Of a stretch of 64,000 nucleotides of DNA, positions 7,683 through 17,518 are shown one piece after another (within the stretch, counting starts at the first letter, position 1; each line of letters begins with the position of its first letter). The stretch is from Temperatibacter marinus (GTDB taxonomy: Bacteria > Pseudomonadota > Alphaproteobacteria > Sphingomonadales > Kordiimonadaceae): the NCBI RefSeq assembly GCF_031598375.1, contig NZ_CP123872.1, forward strand, positions 2,476,501 to 2,540,500, in the 5' to 3' direction. Both the position numbers and the translations under genes were made by a program. The notes under the pieces are model-generated. The model made no database searches. It saw only the letters and a list, made by a program, of their open reading frames with translations, and was not told the origin of the DNA.

Positions 7683-10076
7683 ATGCTGCCATCTATGCAA
7701 GATGATCCATTTTATCAGTTCAAAGTCACATTCTTTGAAGAGTGTGATGAATTACTGGGAAATATGGAATCCTATCTTACTGACCTTGAAGAAGGGGATC
7801 ATGACAGCGAGCTTTTAAATGCAATATTTCGGGTTGTGCATTCTATTAAAGCAGGGGCTGGTGCTTTTTCTTTCGAGCGTATGGTTAATTTTACGCATAG
7901 ATTTGAATTCCTCTTAGATAAATTGAGAGATGGATCAATGACTGTGGATGATACAATCGTCCGCGTTCTCTTTGATAGTAATGACGTGTTGGTCGATCTA
8001 GTAGATTTTGCGCGAAATGGTGCTGAAACACCCAGAGAATTTGGGGCGCATGAGCTGGCTAAGATTGAAGCGCTCATTAATGGTGAGTCTCTTCCTGAGG
8101 AGGGGGCGTTGCCAGCAGCCGCAGGATCAGCTGTACCAGAAGTCGAGGGGGAAAAGTCTAAGGCAGGCACTGATGCAGGATCCAAAGTTTTTGAAATTGA
8201 TTTTTCTCCTAAGCCTTCTCTCTTTCAACATGCGAATGAACCTTTGCTAATTATCCGTGAACTCTCAGGCCTTGGAGATCTTAAGGTTAGCTTGGATAGT
8301 TCTATGATTCCCGAACTCCATGTGATGGAACCGGAAAAAAGTTATTTCACATGGACGTTTGAACTGAATACAGAAGCCTCACGAGATGATATTGATGAAG
8401 TCTTTGAATTCGTTGTTGATGACTGTGACCTTACAATTGTTGAAAAGGATTGCACAGGAAAAATAACAGGCGTTGATGTGACGGCTGCAAGTGATTTAGG
8501 CGATGATGACTTTGGCTTCTTTGTGAATGAAGAGGATCTTCCAGGCAATCAGGCTTCCTCCAATCAGTCTGCAGAACCCACAGTGGATCAAGAGGACGAT
8601 GATGATTTTGGCTTCTTCGTTGATGTGGATGCAGGTGAAGTTGAGGCTGGTGTCCAGACAAATGATGAAAATTCTAAGTCTTATAAAGCAGATAGCTTGC
8701 CGGTGGAAGCGCCTGCTTCCTCTGAGGCGACTGCGTCAGTAAAGCAGTCCTCTATGCCACAGGCTCCAGTGCCTCAGACAGCAAATGCGCCCGTTGCCGA
8801 AAAACCTACTTCTGTGGCAAAAGTCAGCTCAATTCGAGTGGATATTGACCGAGTTGATAAGCTTGTCAATATGGTCGGCGAGATTGTAATCACGCACTCT
8901 ATGCTCGCTTCGGAACTGACAGTTTTACAAGAAGACCGTCAGACCTCCCTTGGCAGTGGTATCGAAGAAATGTCAATGCATATCCGTGAATTGCAAGATA
9001 ATGTGATGGCCATTCGCATGCAGCCCGTGAAATCTGTTTTCTCGCGGATGCCACGAATTGTACGGGATGTATCAAAAAAATTGGATAAAAAAGTTAAATT
9101 GGTCACTGAGGGCGAGAATACAGAAGTCGATAAAACTGTTGTTGAAGAACTTGCTGATCCATTGACGCATATGATTAGAAACTCTCTAGATCATGGCCTT
9201 GAAACCCCTGACGAGCGCATTGCAGCCGGAAAGCCTGCAGAGGGGAAAATTCTTCTGTCTGCTGAACATAGAGGGGGGCGTATTGTCATCACTATTGCTG
9301 ATGATGGGCGCGGTATAAACAGACCGAAGGTTCTTGAATTGGCAAAAGAGAAGGGTGTTGTTGAAGAGTCTCAAGTGCTTTCTGATGAGGAAATTGACAA
9401 CCTAATCTTTGCACCCGGCTTCTCGACTGCAGACGAAGTGACGGACCTATCTGGCCGTGGAGTAGGAATGGACGTTGTGCGCCGGAATATACAGTCTTTA
9501 GGCGGGCGCGTATCGGTCGTGAGTGAACCTGGTGTAGGATCGCGATTCCAGTTAACTTTGCCTCTCACTTTGGCAGTGCTCGATGGTATGGTTGTTGGTG
9601 TTGGAGAGCAAAAATTTGTTATTCCAATCAATAATATCATTGAAACATTACGCCCAGAGAAAGAAGCAATAAAAACGCTTGTTGACGGCACGCATGTGAT
9701 TAAAGTTCGAGGTGAATATATTCGTCTTGTGGAGACAAGAAAGACTTTTTCTGTGCTGAATGCTGAGACAGATTTAAGTAAAAATCTTGTTGTTCTTGTG
9801 GAGGCTGATGGCGATAGAACCATCGGTATCGTCGTCGACAAATTATCAGGACAACAGCAAGTTGTGATTAAGTCTTTAGAGGCTAATTTTGGACGTGTTG
9901 AAGGCATAGCCTCCGCTACAATTCTAGGGAACGGTAGTGTATGCCTCATTCTTGATATTGATGGGCTAGCGGATATGGATAGTTCAAATCAATCCGACAC
10001 AGCTCACTATTTAAAATCAAATATGCTATCGAGCGGAATTTCATCTGACGTTTCAGAGAATGAAGCAGCGCAGTGA
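7683..10076 (+). CDS. cheA: Chemotaxis histidine kinase CheA
   Basis: A 797-residue kinase. In order: N-terminal Hpt domain with phosphorylation site H53 (VVHSIKAGAGA); an acidic, low-complexity linker (about 150-380); dimerisation helices (IRVDIDRVDKLVNMVGEIV, about 385-440); HATPase domain with N box (HMIRNSLDHGLE, about 495), DDGRGI near 541 and GRGVGMDVV; and a C-terminal CheW-like regulatory domain. The linker carries the same octapeptide DDDFGFFV twice, at residues 274-281 and 306-313. It phosphorylates CheY, CheB and perhaps the receiver proteins of this array. Start is uncertain: ATG at 7683 or 7695; neither has a strong ribosome-binding site. Confidence 0.95.
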   Translation: MLPSMQDDPFYQFKVTFFEECDELLGNMESYLTDLEEGDHDSELLNAIFRVVHSIKAGAGAFSFERMVNFTHRFEFLLDKLRDGSMTVDDTIVRVLFDSNDVLVDLVDFARNGAETPREFGAHELAKIEALINGESLPEEGALPAAAGSAVPEVEGEKSKAGTDAGSKVFEIDFSPKPSLFQHANEPLLIIRELSGLGDLKVSLDSSMIPELHVMEPEKSYFTWTFELNTEASRDDIDEVFEFVVDDCDLTIVEKDCTGKITGVDVTAASDLGDDDFGFFVNEEDLPGNQASSNQSAEPTVDQEDDDDFGFFVDVDAGEVEAGVQTNDENSKSYKADSLPVEAPASSEATASVKQSSMPQAPVPQTANAPVAEKPTSVAKVSSIRVDIDRVDKLVNMVGEIVITHSMLASELTVLQEDRQTSLGSGIEEMSMHIRELQDNVMAIRMQPVKSVFSRMPRIVRDVSKKLDKKVKLVTEGENTEVDKTVVEELADPLTHMIRNSLDHGLETPDERIAAGKPAEGKILLSAEHRGGRIVITIADDGRGINRPKVLELAKEKGVVEESQVLSDEEIDNLIFAPGFSTADEVTDLSGRGVGMDVVRRNIQSLGGRVSVVSEPGVGSRFQLTLPLTLAVLDGMVVGVGEQKFVIPINNIIETLRPEKEAIKTLVDGTHVIKVRGEYIRLVETRKTFSVLNAETDLSKNLVVLVEADGDRTIGIVVDKLSGQQQVVIKSLEANFGRVEGIASATILGNGSVCLILDIDGLADMDSSNQSDTAHYLKSNMLSSGISSDVSENEAAQ

Positions 10077-10107
10077 GTGTATTGAAAGGGAATTGGGAAG
10101 AAAGCTT

Positions 10108-10650
10108 ATGGTAGAAACATCATCCATCTCTTCAGACTTTGATCCTAGAAAAATAGGGGTCATTCAAGACGATAATTCCTCCGTTGATGCAGATGGGGGA
10201 GATATTGTCCAGTTTGTATCATTCAAAGTCGGAGATTCTGAATACTGTGTAGATATTATGGCAGTCAGAGAAATCAAAGGGTGGGCAGAAGTAACAGATT
10301 TGCCTAATACGCCTGAATTTGTCAGGGGTGTCTTAAATCTTAGGGGTATCATTGTTCCTATCTTTGATCTTCGCTGTCGTTTTGGACAAGGCTTAACAGA
10401 ATGTACTGCCTTGCATGTAATGATCATCTTACAAGTGGAAGATAGGATCATGGGCATCCTTGTTGATGCCGTCTCGGATATTATCACGGTCAACACAAAT
10501 GAAATATTGCCCGCACCGACGCTTGATAAAAAGTCTGAACAGAAATTTATATCAGGACTAATGACGGTCCAAGAGCGAATGGTGGCGCTTTTGGAAATCG
10601 AAAAATTATTCGACCTTGAGACAATCGTCGAAGCAGCCATAGAAGAATAA
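10108..10650 (+). CDS. cheW: Chemotaxis adaptor CheW
   Basis: A 180-residue CheW domain protein linking receptor and CheA. Core strands are visible: [20 protein letters not shown], then [20 protein letters not shown] and [12 protein letters not shown]. The open frame extends upstream to an ATG at 10060 inside cheA, but a GGGAAG ribosome-binding site seven bases before the ATG at 10108, and the lack of homology-like sequence before it, favour the shorter form. It is slightly longer than a minimal CheW because of a roughly 30-residue N-terminal extension. Confidence 0.93.
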   Translation: MVETSSISSDFDPRKIGVIQDDNSSVDADGGDIVQFVSFKVGDSEYCVDIMAVREIKGWAEVTDLPNTPEFVRGVLNLRGIIVPIFDLRCRFGQGLTECTALHVMIILQVEDRIMGILVDAVSDIITVNTNEILPAPTLDKKSEQKFISGLMTVQERMVALLEIEKLFDLETIVEAAIEE

Positions 10651-10711
10651 AAGTCCACATCAGGCTTTAAGAAAGAAAAAAGGGAAAAGACGTAAGTCTT
10701 GGAGAAAAAAA

Positions 10712-13423
10712 ATGAACTTTTTGAAAAACTTGAAAATATCTGCAAAATTAGCATCTGCCTTTGGGGTCTTGATTATAATTCTGCTTGTTGTCAGTGGACT
10801 AACGTTAAACAGGCTTTCTTATATTGAAGACAGGACTAATTGGACTGAACATACCTATAATGTTCTTGGCGAATTAAACGGATTGACCAAAGCGATGATC
10901 AATATGGAAACAGGGGTGCGTGGCTATCTTGTTTCAGATAATGATACTAACTTCCTTGAGCCCTACAATGCAGGTCTTGTTGCGTTCGACAAGCATTTTA
11001 AAACAGTAAAGCGACTTACCTCTGATAACCCTGGTCAACAAAAACGCCTGGATGATATCAACAAGCTTGCAAAAACCTGGATAAATGAGATTGCAAAACG
11101 TGAAATTAGTTTGATGAGCAATCCTGCAACATGGGCACAGGCGCGTGCACTTGAAGCCAGCGGGGCAGGGAAGACCAGCATGGATGCCACGCGCGCTAAG
11201 ATTGATGAAGCAGCGCGTATTGAGCGGGAGTTACTTGTTGCCCGGTCTACTGAAATGCATCAAGCCTTCACAGATACCAGTAACAATACAATTATTGGGT
11301 CCGTCATTTCAGTTCTAATTGCAATGTTTATGGTGTTTACACTTTATAGAGCTATTGCACGACCTGTTAAAGAGGTTACGGATTCAATGCTTGTGCTTGC
11401 AAAGGGCGAAACCAGTGTGGAAATCCCTGAAGTTCAGAGTGCTGATGAAATCGGTGATATGATTGAAACCGTTCATGTCTTTCGTGAAAATGCCATTCAA
11501 AGTAAAAATTTGGAAGACAAAATAAAAGAAGATTCTGCTTTGTCAGAAAGCATTTTAACTGCCATCAGTCGTGCACAGGCCGTAATTGAGTTTAACTTAG
11601 ACGGTTCCATCATAACGGCTAATGAAAACTTTTGTGGTGCTATGGGATATACTCTGGAAGAAATTCAAGGAAAACATCACAGTATGTTTGCGGATCCTGA
11701 ATATGCTGCCGGCCATGAATATAAAGAATTCTGGGCTAAATTGAACCGCGGCGAGTTTTTTGCTGGCCAGTATCGCCGTTTAGGTAAAGGCGGTAAGGAA
11801 GTATGGATTGAGGCTTCCTATAACCCTATTTTTGATGCCTCAGGCAATGCTCTTAAAGTTGTTAAATTTGCGACTGATATTACAAAATCTCGTCAAGAAG
11901 CGGACTTTAACTTCAGAATTATGCAAGCAACGAAGGGTGCTAAAGCGAATATTATGCTTGCTGACCTGAATTATGATATCGTTTATATGAATGAAACTAT
12001 GATTTCGATGATGAAAAATGCTGAAGCTGATTTAAAAACAGAGTTAAAGGATTTTGATACAGATAATCTCATGGGCGCGAATATTGATGTCTTCCATAAA
12101 AATCCTGATCACCAGCGCAAACTATTAGCAAAACTGACAGATACATTTGATACAACCATTGTTGTTGGAGGGCGGACCTTTAATCTGATTGCTATTCCAA
12201 TCTTTGATTATCAAGGAGACCGTATCGGTACCTCCGTAGAATGGTCTGATATGACGGATGAGTTTGCTATTGAAGAAGAAATCAAGACTGTTGTGAATGC
12301 TTCTGTCTCTGGGGACTTCTCAAAGAGACTTGAAACAGACGGTTTGGATGGATTCTTCCTCAATGTTGCAAATGGTATAAACATGTTTGCTGAAACAACC
12401 TCGAACGGCTTGAACGATTTCTCAGTGATGATGAATGCGATGTCGAGTGGGGATCTTAATTATAGGATTACCAATGAATATCTTGGTCTGTTTGATGAAT
12501 TAAAACAGGCTGCAAATGCCTCTTCAGAGAAATTAGCGGAAACCCTCTCTAGAGTAATTCTAACAGCCAATGAAGTCAGCAATGCTTCTACAGAAATTGC
12601 TTCTGGCAGTGCTGACCTTTCTCAGCGTACAGAGGAACAGGCCTCTAGCCTAGAGGAAACGGCAGCCGCAATGGAAGAAATGGCGACAGCGGTTAAGACA
12701 AATGCTGAAAATGCTCAAGAAGCCAACAACCTTGGTAAAAGCGCACGGACTGTTGCTGAAAAAGGTGGTGAAGTTGTCAATTCAGCTGTTGATGCAATGG
12801 ATCGTATTGAAGATAGTTCGCAGAAGATTTCTGATATTATCGTTGTCATTGATGAGATTGCTTTCCAGACAAACCTTCTTGCCTTGAATGCGGCGGTTGA
12901 AGCTGCCAGAGCAGGGGATGCAGGAAAAGGCTTTGCAGTGGTGGCCTCTGAGGTAAGAGCTCTTGCACAGCGTTCCGCAGAAGCTGCGAAAGATATTAAG
13001 GCACTTATCGCGGATAGTACGTCTCAAGTTAAAGACGGTGTGAGCCTAGTGAATGAAGCTGGAGGACAATTGAACGAAATTGTTACTTCTATTGGACAAG
13101 TTACAGGACTTCTTGCAGATATCGCGAATGCAAATGCTGAACAGTCCTCTGGTATTGAAGAAATTAATAAAGCAGTTTCTGAGATGGATGAAGCAACACA
13201 ACAAAATTCTGCTCTTGTTGAAGAAACTGCCGCGTCTGCTCAAGCAATGACGGACCAGTCTGAAGAAATGCGCGATATGGTCTCCTTCTTTAAAGTTGGA
13301 GAAGGGCAGCAGTCAGGCAGTAGGACTAAATCTCGGTCTTCAGCTTCCTCTAATGCCCAGAGTAGTGCAGCGTCTTCCATGGCTGATGTAGACAGTTCTG
13401 AAGATGACTGGGCTGAGTTTTAA
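10712..13423 (+). CDS. Methyl-accepting chemotaxis protein with CHASE3, HAMP and two PAS domains
   Basis: A 903-residue receptor. TM1 is about residues 14-32; a periplasmic CHASE3 domain ([12 protein letters not shown]) follows; TM2 is about 196-214; HAMP about 213-265; PAS1 about 285-395 (IIEFNL-type core, [20 protein letters not shown]); PAS2 about 400-520; the MCP signalling domain about 630-870, with the hairpin tip [21 protein letters not shown] near 715-735. The C-terminus is DDWAEF, which fits the xWxxF tether that binds CheR/CheB in other receptors. It may sense both periplasmic and internal (redox or small-ligand) cues. It is the only transmembrane receptor of the array. Confidence 0.95.
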   Translation: MNFLKNLKISAKLASAFGVLIIILLVVSGLTLNRLSYIEDRTNWTEHTYNVLGELNGLTKAMINMETGVRGYLVSDNDTNFLEPYNAGLVAFDKHFKTVKRLTSDNPGQQKRLDDINKLAKTWINEIAKREISLMSNPATWAQARALEASGAGKTSMDATRAKIDEAARIERELLVARSTEMHQAFTDTSNNTIIGSVISVLIAMFMVFTLYRAIARPVKEVTDSMLVLAKGETSVEIPEVQSADEIGDMIETVHVFRENAIQSKNLEDKIKEDSALSESILTAISRAQAVIEFNLDGSIITANENFCGAMGYTLEEIQGKHHSMFADPEYAAGHEYKEFWAKLNRGEFFAGQYRRLGKGGKEVWIEASYNPIFDASGNALKVVKFATDITKSRQEADFNFRIMQATKGAKANIMLADLNYDIVYMNETMISMMKNAEADLKTELKDFDTDNLMGANIDVFHKNPDHQRKLLAKLTDTFDTTIVVGGRTFNLIAIPIFDYQGDRIGTSVEWSDMTDEFAIEEEIKTVVNASVSGDFSKRLETDGLDGFFLNVANGINMFAETTSNGLNDFSVMMNAMSSGDLNYRITNEYLGLFDELKQAANASSEKLAETLSRVILTANEVSNASTEIASGSADLSQRTEEQASSLEETAAAMEEMATAVKTNAENAQEANNLGKSARTVAEKGGEVVNSAVDAMDRIEDSSQKISDIIVVIDEIAFQTNLLALNAAVEAARAGDAGKGFAVVASEVRALAQRSAEAAKDIKALIADSTSQVKDGVSLVNEAGGQLNEIVTSIGQVTGLLADIANANAEQSSGIEEINKAVSEMDEATQQNSALVEETAASAQAMTDQSEEMRDMVSFFKVGEGQQSGSRTKSRSSASSNAQSSAASSMADVDSSEDDWAEF

Positions 13424-13444
13424 GATTAATTTCGAGCTAAGCAT

Positions 13445-13469
13445 TGATCAGTCCTTTGGGGGCTGATCA
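13445..13469 (+). repeat. Intercistronic hairpin before cheR
   Basis: Ten base pairs, TGATCAGTCC against GGGCTGATCA (one U-G pair), with the loop TTTGG. No T-tract follows, so a classical terminator is unlikely. It could be an mRNA processing or stabilising structure that lowers expression downstream of the abundant receptor gene. Confidence 0.55.
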
Positions 13470-13489
13470 CTGTATTGAAAGCTATTTAT

Positions 13490-14398
13490 ATGAGTAAATC
13501 TGCTAACTTTTGGCAATCTATAGAGTTTTCTGAGAAGGAATTTAATGAACTACGGGATGTGGTTTATGACCTTACAGGTATTGCTCTTAAAGATAACAAA
13601 AGAGAAATGCTATATTCCAGACTTTCAAAAAGATTAAGGCAGTTAAATTTAAAGTCGTTTTCGGCCTATATCACACTTCTTAAAGGTCCGAAGCAACAAG
13701 ATGAACTTGGCCACTTAGTCAATGCTGTTACAACCAATTTGACTCGGTTTTTTAGGGAAAGTCATCATTATGATCATTTACAAAAAGTGGTCATTCCTCA
13801 GATTATAGCACGCGCGGATAAAGGAAATATTAGTCCCTTTCTGATTTGGTCAGCGGGGTGCTCTTCTGGCATGGAGGCATATTCTGCTGCGATGGTCATA
13901 TACCGTCACTTACCAAAGAAATATCATAAACTTGTAAAAATATTAGCGACGGATATTGATACGAATATGATTAACACTGGGAAGGAAGCTTGTTATCAGA
14001 CCAAACATAAAGAAACGCTGCCTTTAGAATATCAAAAGTATTTTGCACAAGATAGTAAAGACGATAAATATTCTCACATTGTTGAAGAAGTTAAAAAGTT
14101 TGTTCATTTTAAGTATTTGAATTTATTGCATAAATGGCCAATGACAAAGAATTTTGATGTTATATTTTGCAGGAATGTCATGATTTATTTTGATAAACCG
14201 ACACGAAACACGCTCGTGAATAGATATAAGGATCAGCTGCTTGAAGATGGGTATATTTATCTGGGTCACGCAGAATCTTTAGTTGGGCAAGAAGTTGATG
14301 TGAAGGCTATTGGAAAATCAATTTTTCAAAAATTTAAGACGGGGGAAGAAGTCAATCGTACCTCCCAACTTGCTGCTTTTAGAAGACAATTATCATGA
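13490..14398 (+). CDS. cheR: Chemoreceptor methyltransferase CheR
   Basis: A 302-residue SAM-dependent glutamate methyltransferase. The N-terminal helical domain includes the VTTNLTRFFRE segment; the SAM-binding motif is WSAGCSSGMEAYS, followed by ILATDIDTNMI, FDVIFCRNVMIYF and YLGHAESL. It methylates receptor glutamates against CheB. I chose the ATG at 13490; the frame also contains an upstream TTG at 13475. The 3' end overlaps cheD by four bases (ATGA), implying coupled translation. Confidence 0.93.
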   Translation: MSKSANFWQSIEFSEKEFNELRDVVYDLTGIALKDNKREMLYSRLSKRLRQLNLKSFSAYITLLKGPKQQDELGHLVNAVTTNLTRFFRESHHYDHLQKVVIPQIIARADKGNISPFLIWSAGCSSGMEAYSAAMVIYRHLPKKYHKLVKILATDIDTNMINTGKEACYQTKHKETLPLEYQKYFAQDSKDDKYSHIVEEVKKFVHFKYLNLLHKWPMTKNFDVIFCRNVMIYFDKPTRNTLVNRYKDQLLEDGYIYLGHAESLVGQEVDVKAIGKSIFQKFKTGEEVNRTSQLAAFRRQLS

Positions 14399-15012
14399 GT
14401 AGTCAACGTAAAGGGAATGCTGCTTTACTCCCAGAAAAGAAGCGGTATTTTGACCCTAGAACTGGCTTTATGATGGTCAAAGTCCTTCCTGGAGAGCATT
14501 ATGTGACGGCTGATCCCGTTGAAGCTATCGTAACAGTTTTGGGGTCGTGCGTCGCAGCTTGTATCAGGGACCCCGAAACAGGCATTGGTGGTATGAACCA
14601 TTTCATGTTGCCGGGCGATATCAATACATCCTCTGCAGGATCAGCCATGCGATACGGACATTTTGCAATGGAAGTGCTGATCAATGAGATTTTAAAAACC
14701 GGCTGCCCTAGAAACCGTCTTGAGATTAAGGTCTTTGGCGGAGCCAGCGTAATGGGTGCAGCCAATCAAGTTGGGCATAAAAATGCTGAATTCGTTTTGG
14801 ATTACCTTAAAAACGAGGGCTTATCTATTGCGGCACAGGATTTAGTGGGAACTCATGCTCGGCGTATTCAATATTCGCCCATTTCTGGTAAGGTTGAAAG
14901 ATTGATTTTACGTAGAAAACAAGATGATGTCGTCTTTAAAGATGAAACGAAATTTGCAGGAAAAATTAAAGATACAGCAAGTAAAGCTGGTACAGTTGAA
15001 CTGTTTGATTAA
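14395..15012 (+). CDS. cheD: Chemoreceptor glutamine deamidase CheD
   Basis: A 205-residue CheD. Catalytic C52 lies in GSCVAACIRD and catalytic H69 in GGMNHFMLPGD; the LEIKVFGGASVM strand follows. It deamidates receptor glutamines to create methylation sites. It has a short N-terminal extension and a C-terminal tail of about 35 residues ending in VELFD, which resembles the acidic-aromatic tails of other proteins in this array. It starts within the cheR stop and is nine bases before cheB. Confidence 0.93.
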   Translation: MSSQRKGNAALLPEKKRYFDPRTGFMMVKVLPGEHYVTADPVEAIVTVLGSCVAACIRDPETGIGGMNHFMLPGDINTSSAGSAMRYGHFAMEVLINEILKTGCPRNRLEIKVFGGASVMGAANQVGHKNAEFVLDYLKNEGLSIAAQDLVGTHARRIQYSPISGKVERLILRRKQDDVVFKDETKFAGKIKDTASKAGTVELFD

Positions 15013-15020
15013 GGCATAGA

Positions 15021-16070
15021 ATGACAGAGACAATAAAAATATTGATTTGCGACGATAGCGCCCTAATCAGGTCGATCTTAACAGCCATACTATCTGCTGA
15101 AGCGGATATGGAGGTTGTAGGGACAGCCATTCATGCAAAAGATGCGCGGGAAAAAATTAAAAAATTCAACCCTGATGTGCTCACTCTCGATATTGAGATG
15201 CCGGGGATGGACGGATTGTCATTTCTAGAGAAGATAATGACTTTACGCCCAATGCCTGTGGTTATGATTTCATCCCTAACTCAAAAGGGTACAGCGTCTA
15301 CGATGAAGGCCATGGAACTTGGTGTGTTTGAGGTTGTTGGAAAACCCACCCATGGTTTGAAGGAAAAGTTCGATATTATTTCGGATGATATAGTTTCCAA
15401 AGTCCGCGCTGCGGCGACAGGTAAAGTCAGCCCAATCAATAGGGATGCTTTCCTAGACAAGCCAGAAGATGGCATTAAGCAAACCTCCACTGAGTTTGAT
15501 CTTATTGCCATAGGCTCGTCCACTGGCGGCGTCGTAGCAATTAAAGAGATTATTCCATATCTTTCAAAATATTCTCCGCCTGTGGTCATTACACAACATA
15601 TGCCTCCAGGTTATATAGAGAGTTTGGCTAAAAGATTGAATGAGCATTCAAAAGTAACGGTAAAAGAAGCAGAGGATAACGAAACGCTTCAAACTGGCTA
15701 TGTCTACATTGCGCCGGGTGATCAACATTTAGAAGTCATCCGCTCAGGGGCCATAATGAAAACCAAGCTCTCTGATGGGGAAACTGTCTCAGGTCACAAA
15801 CCTTCAGTGGATGTGCTCTTTAACTCCATCGCTAATCTAAGCTTATGCAAGGCAATAGGCATTATTTTAACGGGTATGGGGAAGGACGGTGCGCAAGGCT
15901 TGCTCTCCATGCGTGAAAGAGGGTCTAAGACAATTGGTCAAGATGAAGCAACAAGTGTTGTTTACGGCATGCCAAAAGCTGCTTCTGAGATTGGTGCTGT
16001 TGAAGACGTATTGCCTTTACAGAAAATCCACACAGAGCTTAAAGCTTTGTGCTGGCCAGAACAAAGGTAG
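15021..16070 (+). CDS. cheB: Protein-glutamate methylesterase CheB
   Basis: A 349-residue two-domain enzyme. The receiver domain has phosphoacceptor D57 ([12 protein letters not shown]). The C-terminal methylesterase domain has the catalytic triad S167 (GSSTGG), H193 (TQHMPPG) and D289 (GMGKDGA), and ends with [15 protein letters not shown]. It removes methyl groups from receptors and is activated by CheA phosphorylation. All catalytic residues are present. The next gene starts six bases after its stop. Confidence 0.95.
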   Translation: MTETIKILICDDSALIRSILTAILSAEADMEVVGTAIHAKDAREKIKKFNPDVLTLDIEMPGMDGLSFLEKIMTLRPMPVVMISSLTQKGTASTMKAMELGVFEVVGKPTHGLKEKFDIISDDIVSKVRAAATGKVSPINRDAFLDKPEDGIKQTSTEFDLIAIGSSTGGVVAIKEIIPYLSKYSPPVVITQHMPPGYIESLAKRLNEHSKVTVKEAEDNETLQTGYVYIAPGDQHLEVIRSGAIMKTKLSDGETVSGHKPSVDVLFNSIANLSLCKAIGIILTGMGKDGAQGLLSMRERGSKTIGQDEATSVVYGMPKAASEIGAVEDVLPLQKIHTELKALCWPEQR

Positions 16071-16075
16071 GCTTT

Positions 16076-17191
16076 ATGTCTGAGACTGATAAAATAAGCA
16101 TGCCAGAGGCCATCGCATCAGCAGATATGGAAAGGTTACTTTCACTGTGGACTGGCTTGTCGAAAGCTGAACAAAATACTTTCCGTTTTCTTATAGATGA
16201 ATCTGAAAATATTAATTCACTCCTCGAAAAAGAGACCAGTGGTTTGCAGGCACATTTTTATTCGCTGATCAATATGACCAACGAGCAGAGTACGATCATT
16301 AAAAAATTGCGCGATGAACTGGCAATCATTCAATTGTCTGATCGGAAAATATCCTTATCTGAGATGGTAGATTTTTTTAATACTGTCTTCACGGAAAGTG
16401 TCTCAGCGACACTGGAAATATCCCAGACAGCCGTTGAATTAGCATTCTCTTTGGATGATACTGTGGGCAATATGGAAAATGTTGTAACACAGATCACCAG
16501 TATTGAAGCGATCAACAAGCAAACGAATCTTTTGGCTTTGAATGCAAAAATTGAATCAGCTCGAGCAGGAGAAGCAGGGAAGGGCTTTGGTGTCGTTGCT
16601 GACGAGGTTAGAGAGCTTTCAAAGAATATTAATCATGTGGCAGAAGATCTTCGGTCTAAGGTGAATACTGTTTCCGACGGGATTTCTAATAGCCATCATA
16701 AACTTCAAACCCTCGCAAACCTAGATATGTCTGATACCTTGAAGGCTAAAGATAGTATCGAAGAAATGATGCAAGGCTTAACCGATAAAAACCAAATGCT
16801 AGAGAATACTTTGGATCAATCCAGGTCTGTATCAGAGAAAATTTCAGGCGATATTTCTGTGATGGTTCAAAAATTCCAATTCCAAGACAGAGTTAGTCAA
16901 CTTCTTGCGGAATTTGATTCGAGTTTGAAAGTTATTCATGAGTATCAGGAGATGATTGAGCAGGCTATTCAAAGTCGAACAGTCTCTGATTCTCAGATTA
17001 TAAGTGACATTAATGAAGATTTTTACGAACTCTTGTACGAGAAAACGACTTTAGGGGAAGTGAAAAGCCGACTTTCAGAAAAGTTTGCTATAGATTCCGG
17101 TGAGGCGATAGGTCATAGTGGTCAAAATGCTAATCGCAGTGATTTATCTAGTTTAGATCTTGATGATGAAGACGATATTGAATTATTTTAA
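16076..17191 (+). CDS. Soluble receptor-like protein with MCP signalling tip and CheZ-like DxxxQ motif
   Basis: A 371-residue protein without signal peptide or membrane segment. Residues about 147-185 form a chemoreceptor hairpin tip ([18 protein letters not shown], then [14 protein letters not shown]), the part that contacts CheA and CheW. Further on, helix [11 protein letters not shown] places D271 and Q275 in the D-x-x-x-Q spacing of the CheZ phosphatase active site (FQDLTGQ in CheZ). The extreme C-terminus is DDEDDIELF, acidic and ending in an aromatic residue like the CheY-binding tail of CheZ. It may therefore be an array-linked CheY phosphatase; plain cytoplasmic receptor is the alternative. 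The frame opens at 16049 within cheB, but AGGTAGG precedes the ATG at 16076. Confidence 0.8.
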   Translation: MSETDKISMPEAIASADMERLLSLWTGLSKAEQNTFRFLIDESENINSLLEKETSGLQAHFYSLINMTNEQSTIIKKLRDELAIIQLSDRKISLSEMVDFFNTVFTESVSATLEISQTAVELAFSLDDTVGNMENVVTQITSIEAINKQTNLLALNAKIESARAGEAGKGFGVVADEVRELSKNINHVAEDLRSKVNTVSDGISNSHHKLQTLANLDMSDTLKAKDSIEEMMQGLTDKNQMLENTLDQSRSVSEKISGDISVMVQKFQFQDRVSQLLAEFDSSLKVIHEYQEMIEQAIQSRTVSDSQIISDINEDFYELLYEKTTLGEVKSRLSEKFAIDSGEAIGHSGQNANRSDLSSLDLDDEDDIELF

Positions 17192-17212
17192 TTTGATGGA
17201 AGGGGTATAACC

Positions 17213-17509
17213 ATGGAATATTCAATTAACGATAACGGTGGCAACGCAACGGTTGCAATTAAAGGAAATATTACATTTTCTCAAAATGTAAGGTTTCGGC
17301 AAATGCTTAAAGATATCTCTGACGCGTCTGTAAAAAGCTGCCTCTTAGATATAAGTAATGTGGAAATGGTTGATTCTGCAGGCCTTGGTATGTTTCTGAT
17401 TGCAAAAGAGCAATCTGATACAGAAAACTGGAAACTTTCTGTTACTGGCGCATCTGGCCATGTAGAAACTATGTTAAAATTAACGAAACTTTCAGATCTC
17501 TTAGCTTAA
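17213..17509 (+). CDS. Canonical STAS anti-sigma-factor-antagonist-like protein
   Basis: A 98-residue STAS domain with the classical loop VDSAGLG, S55 being the residue phosphorylated by RsbW/SpoIIAB-type kinases in this family. It is followed within ten bases by a receiver-PP2C phosphatase and then an HATPase protein: the three components of a partner switch. The expected cycle is that the HATPase phosphorylates S55 and the PP2C enzyme removes the phosphate. Its final target is not visible in the window. Confidence 0.9.
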   Translation: MEYSINDNGGNATVAIKGNITFSQNVRFRQMLKDISDASVKSCLLDISNVEMVDSAGLGMFLIAKEQSDTENWKLSVTGASGHVETMLKLTKLSDLLA

Positions 17510-17518
17510 AAGGTATCT

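Noticed and set aside
9371-9949. 192-codon antisense frame inside cheA
   Set aside because: Composition is that of a shadow frame (rich in S, T, R); cheA is secure.
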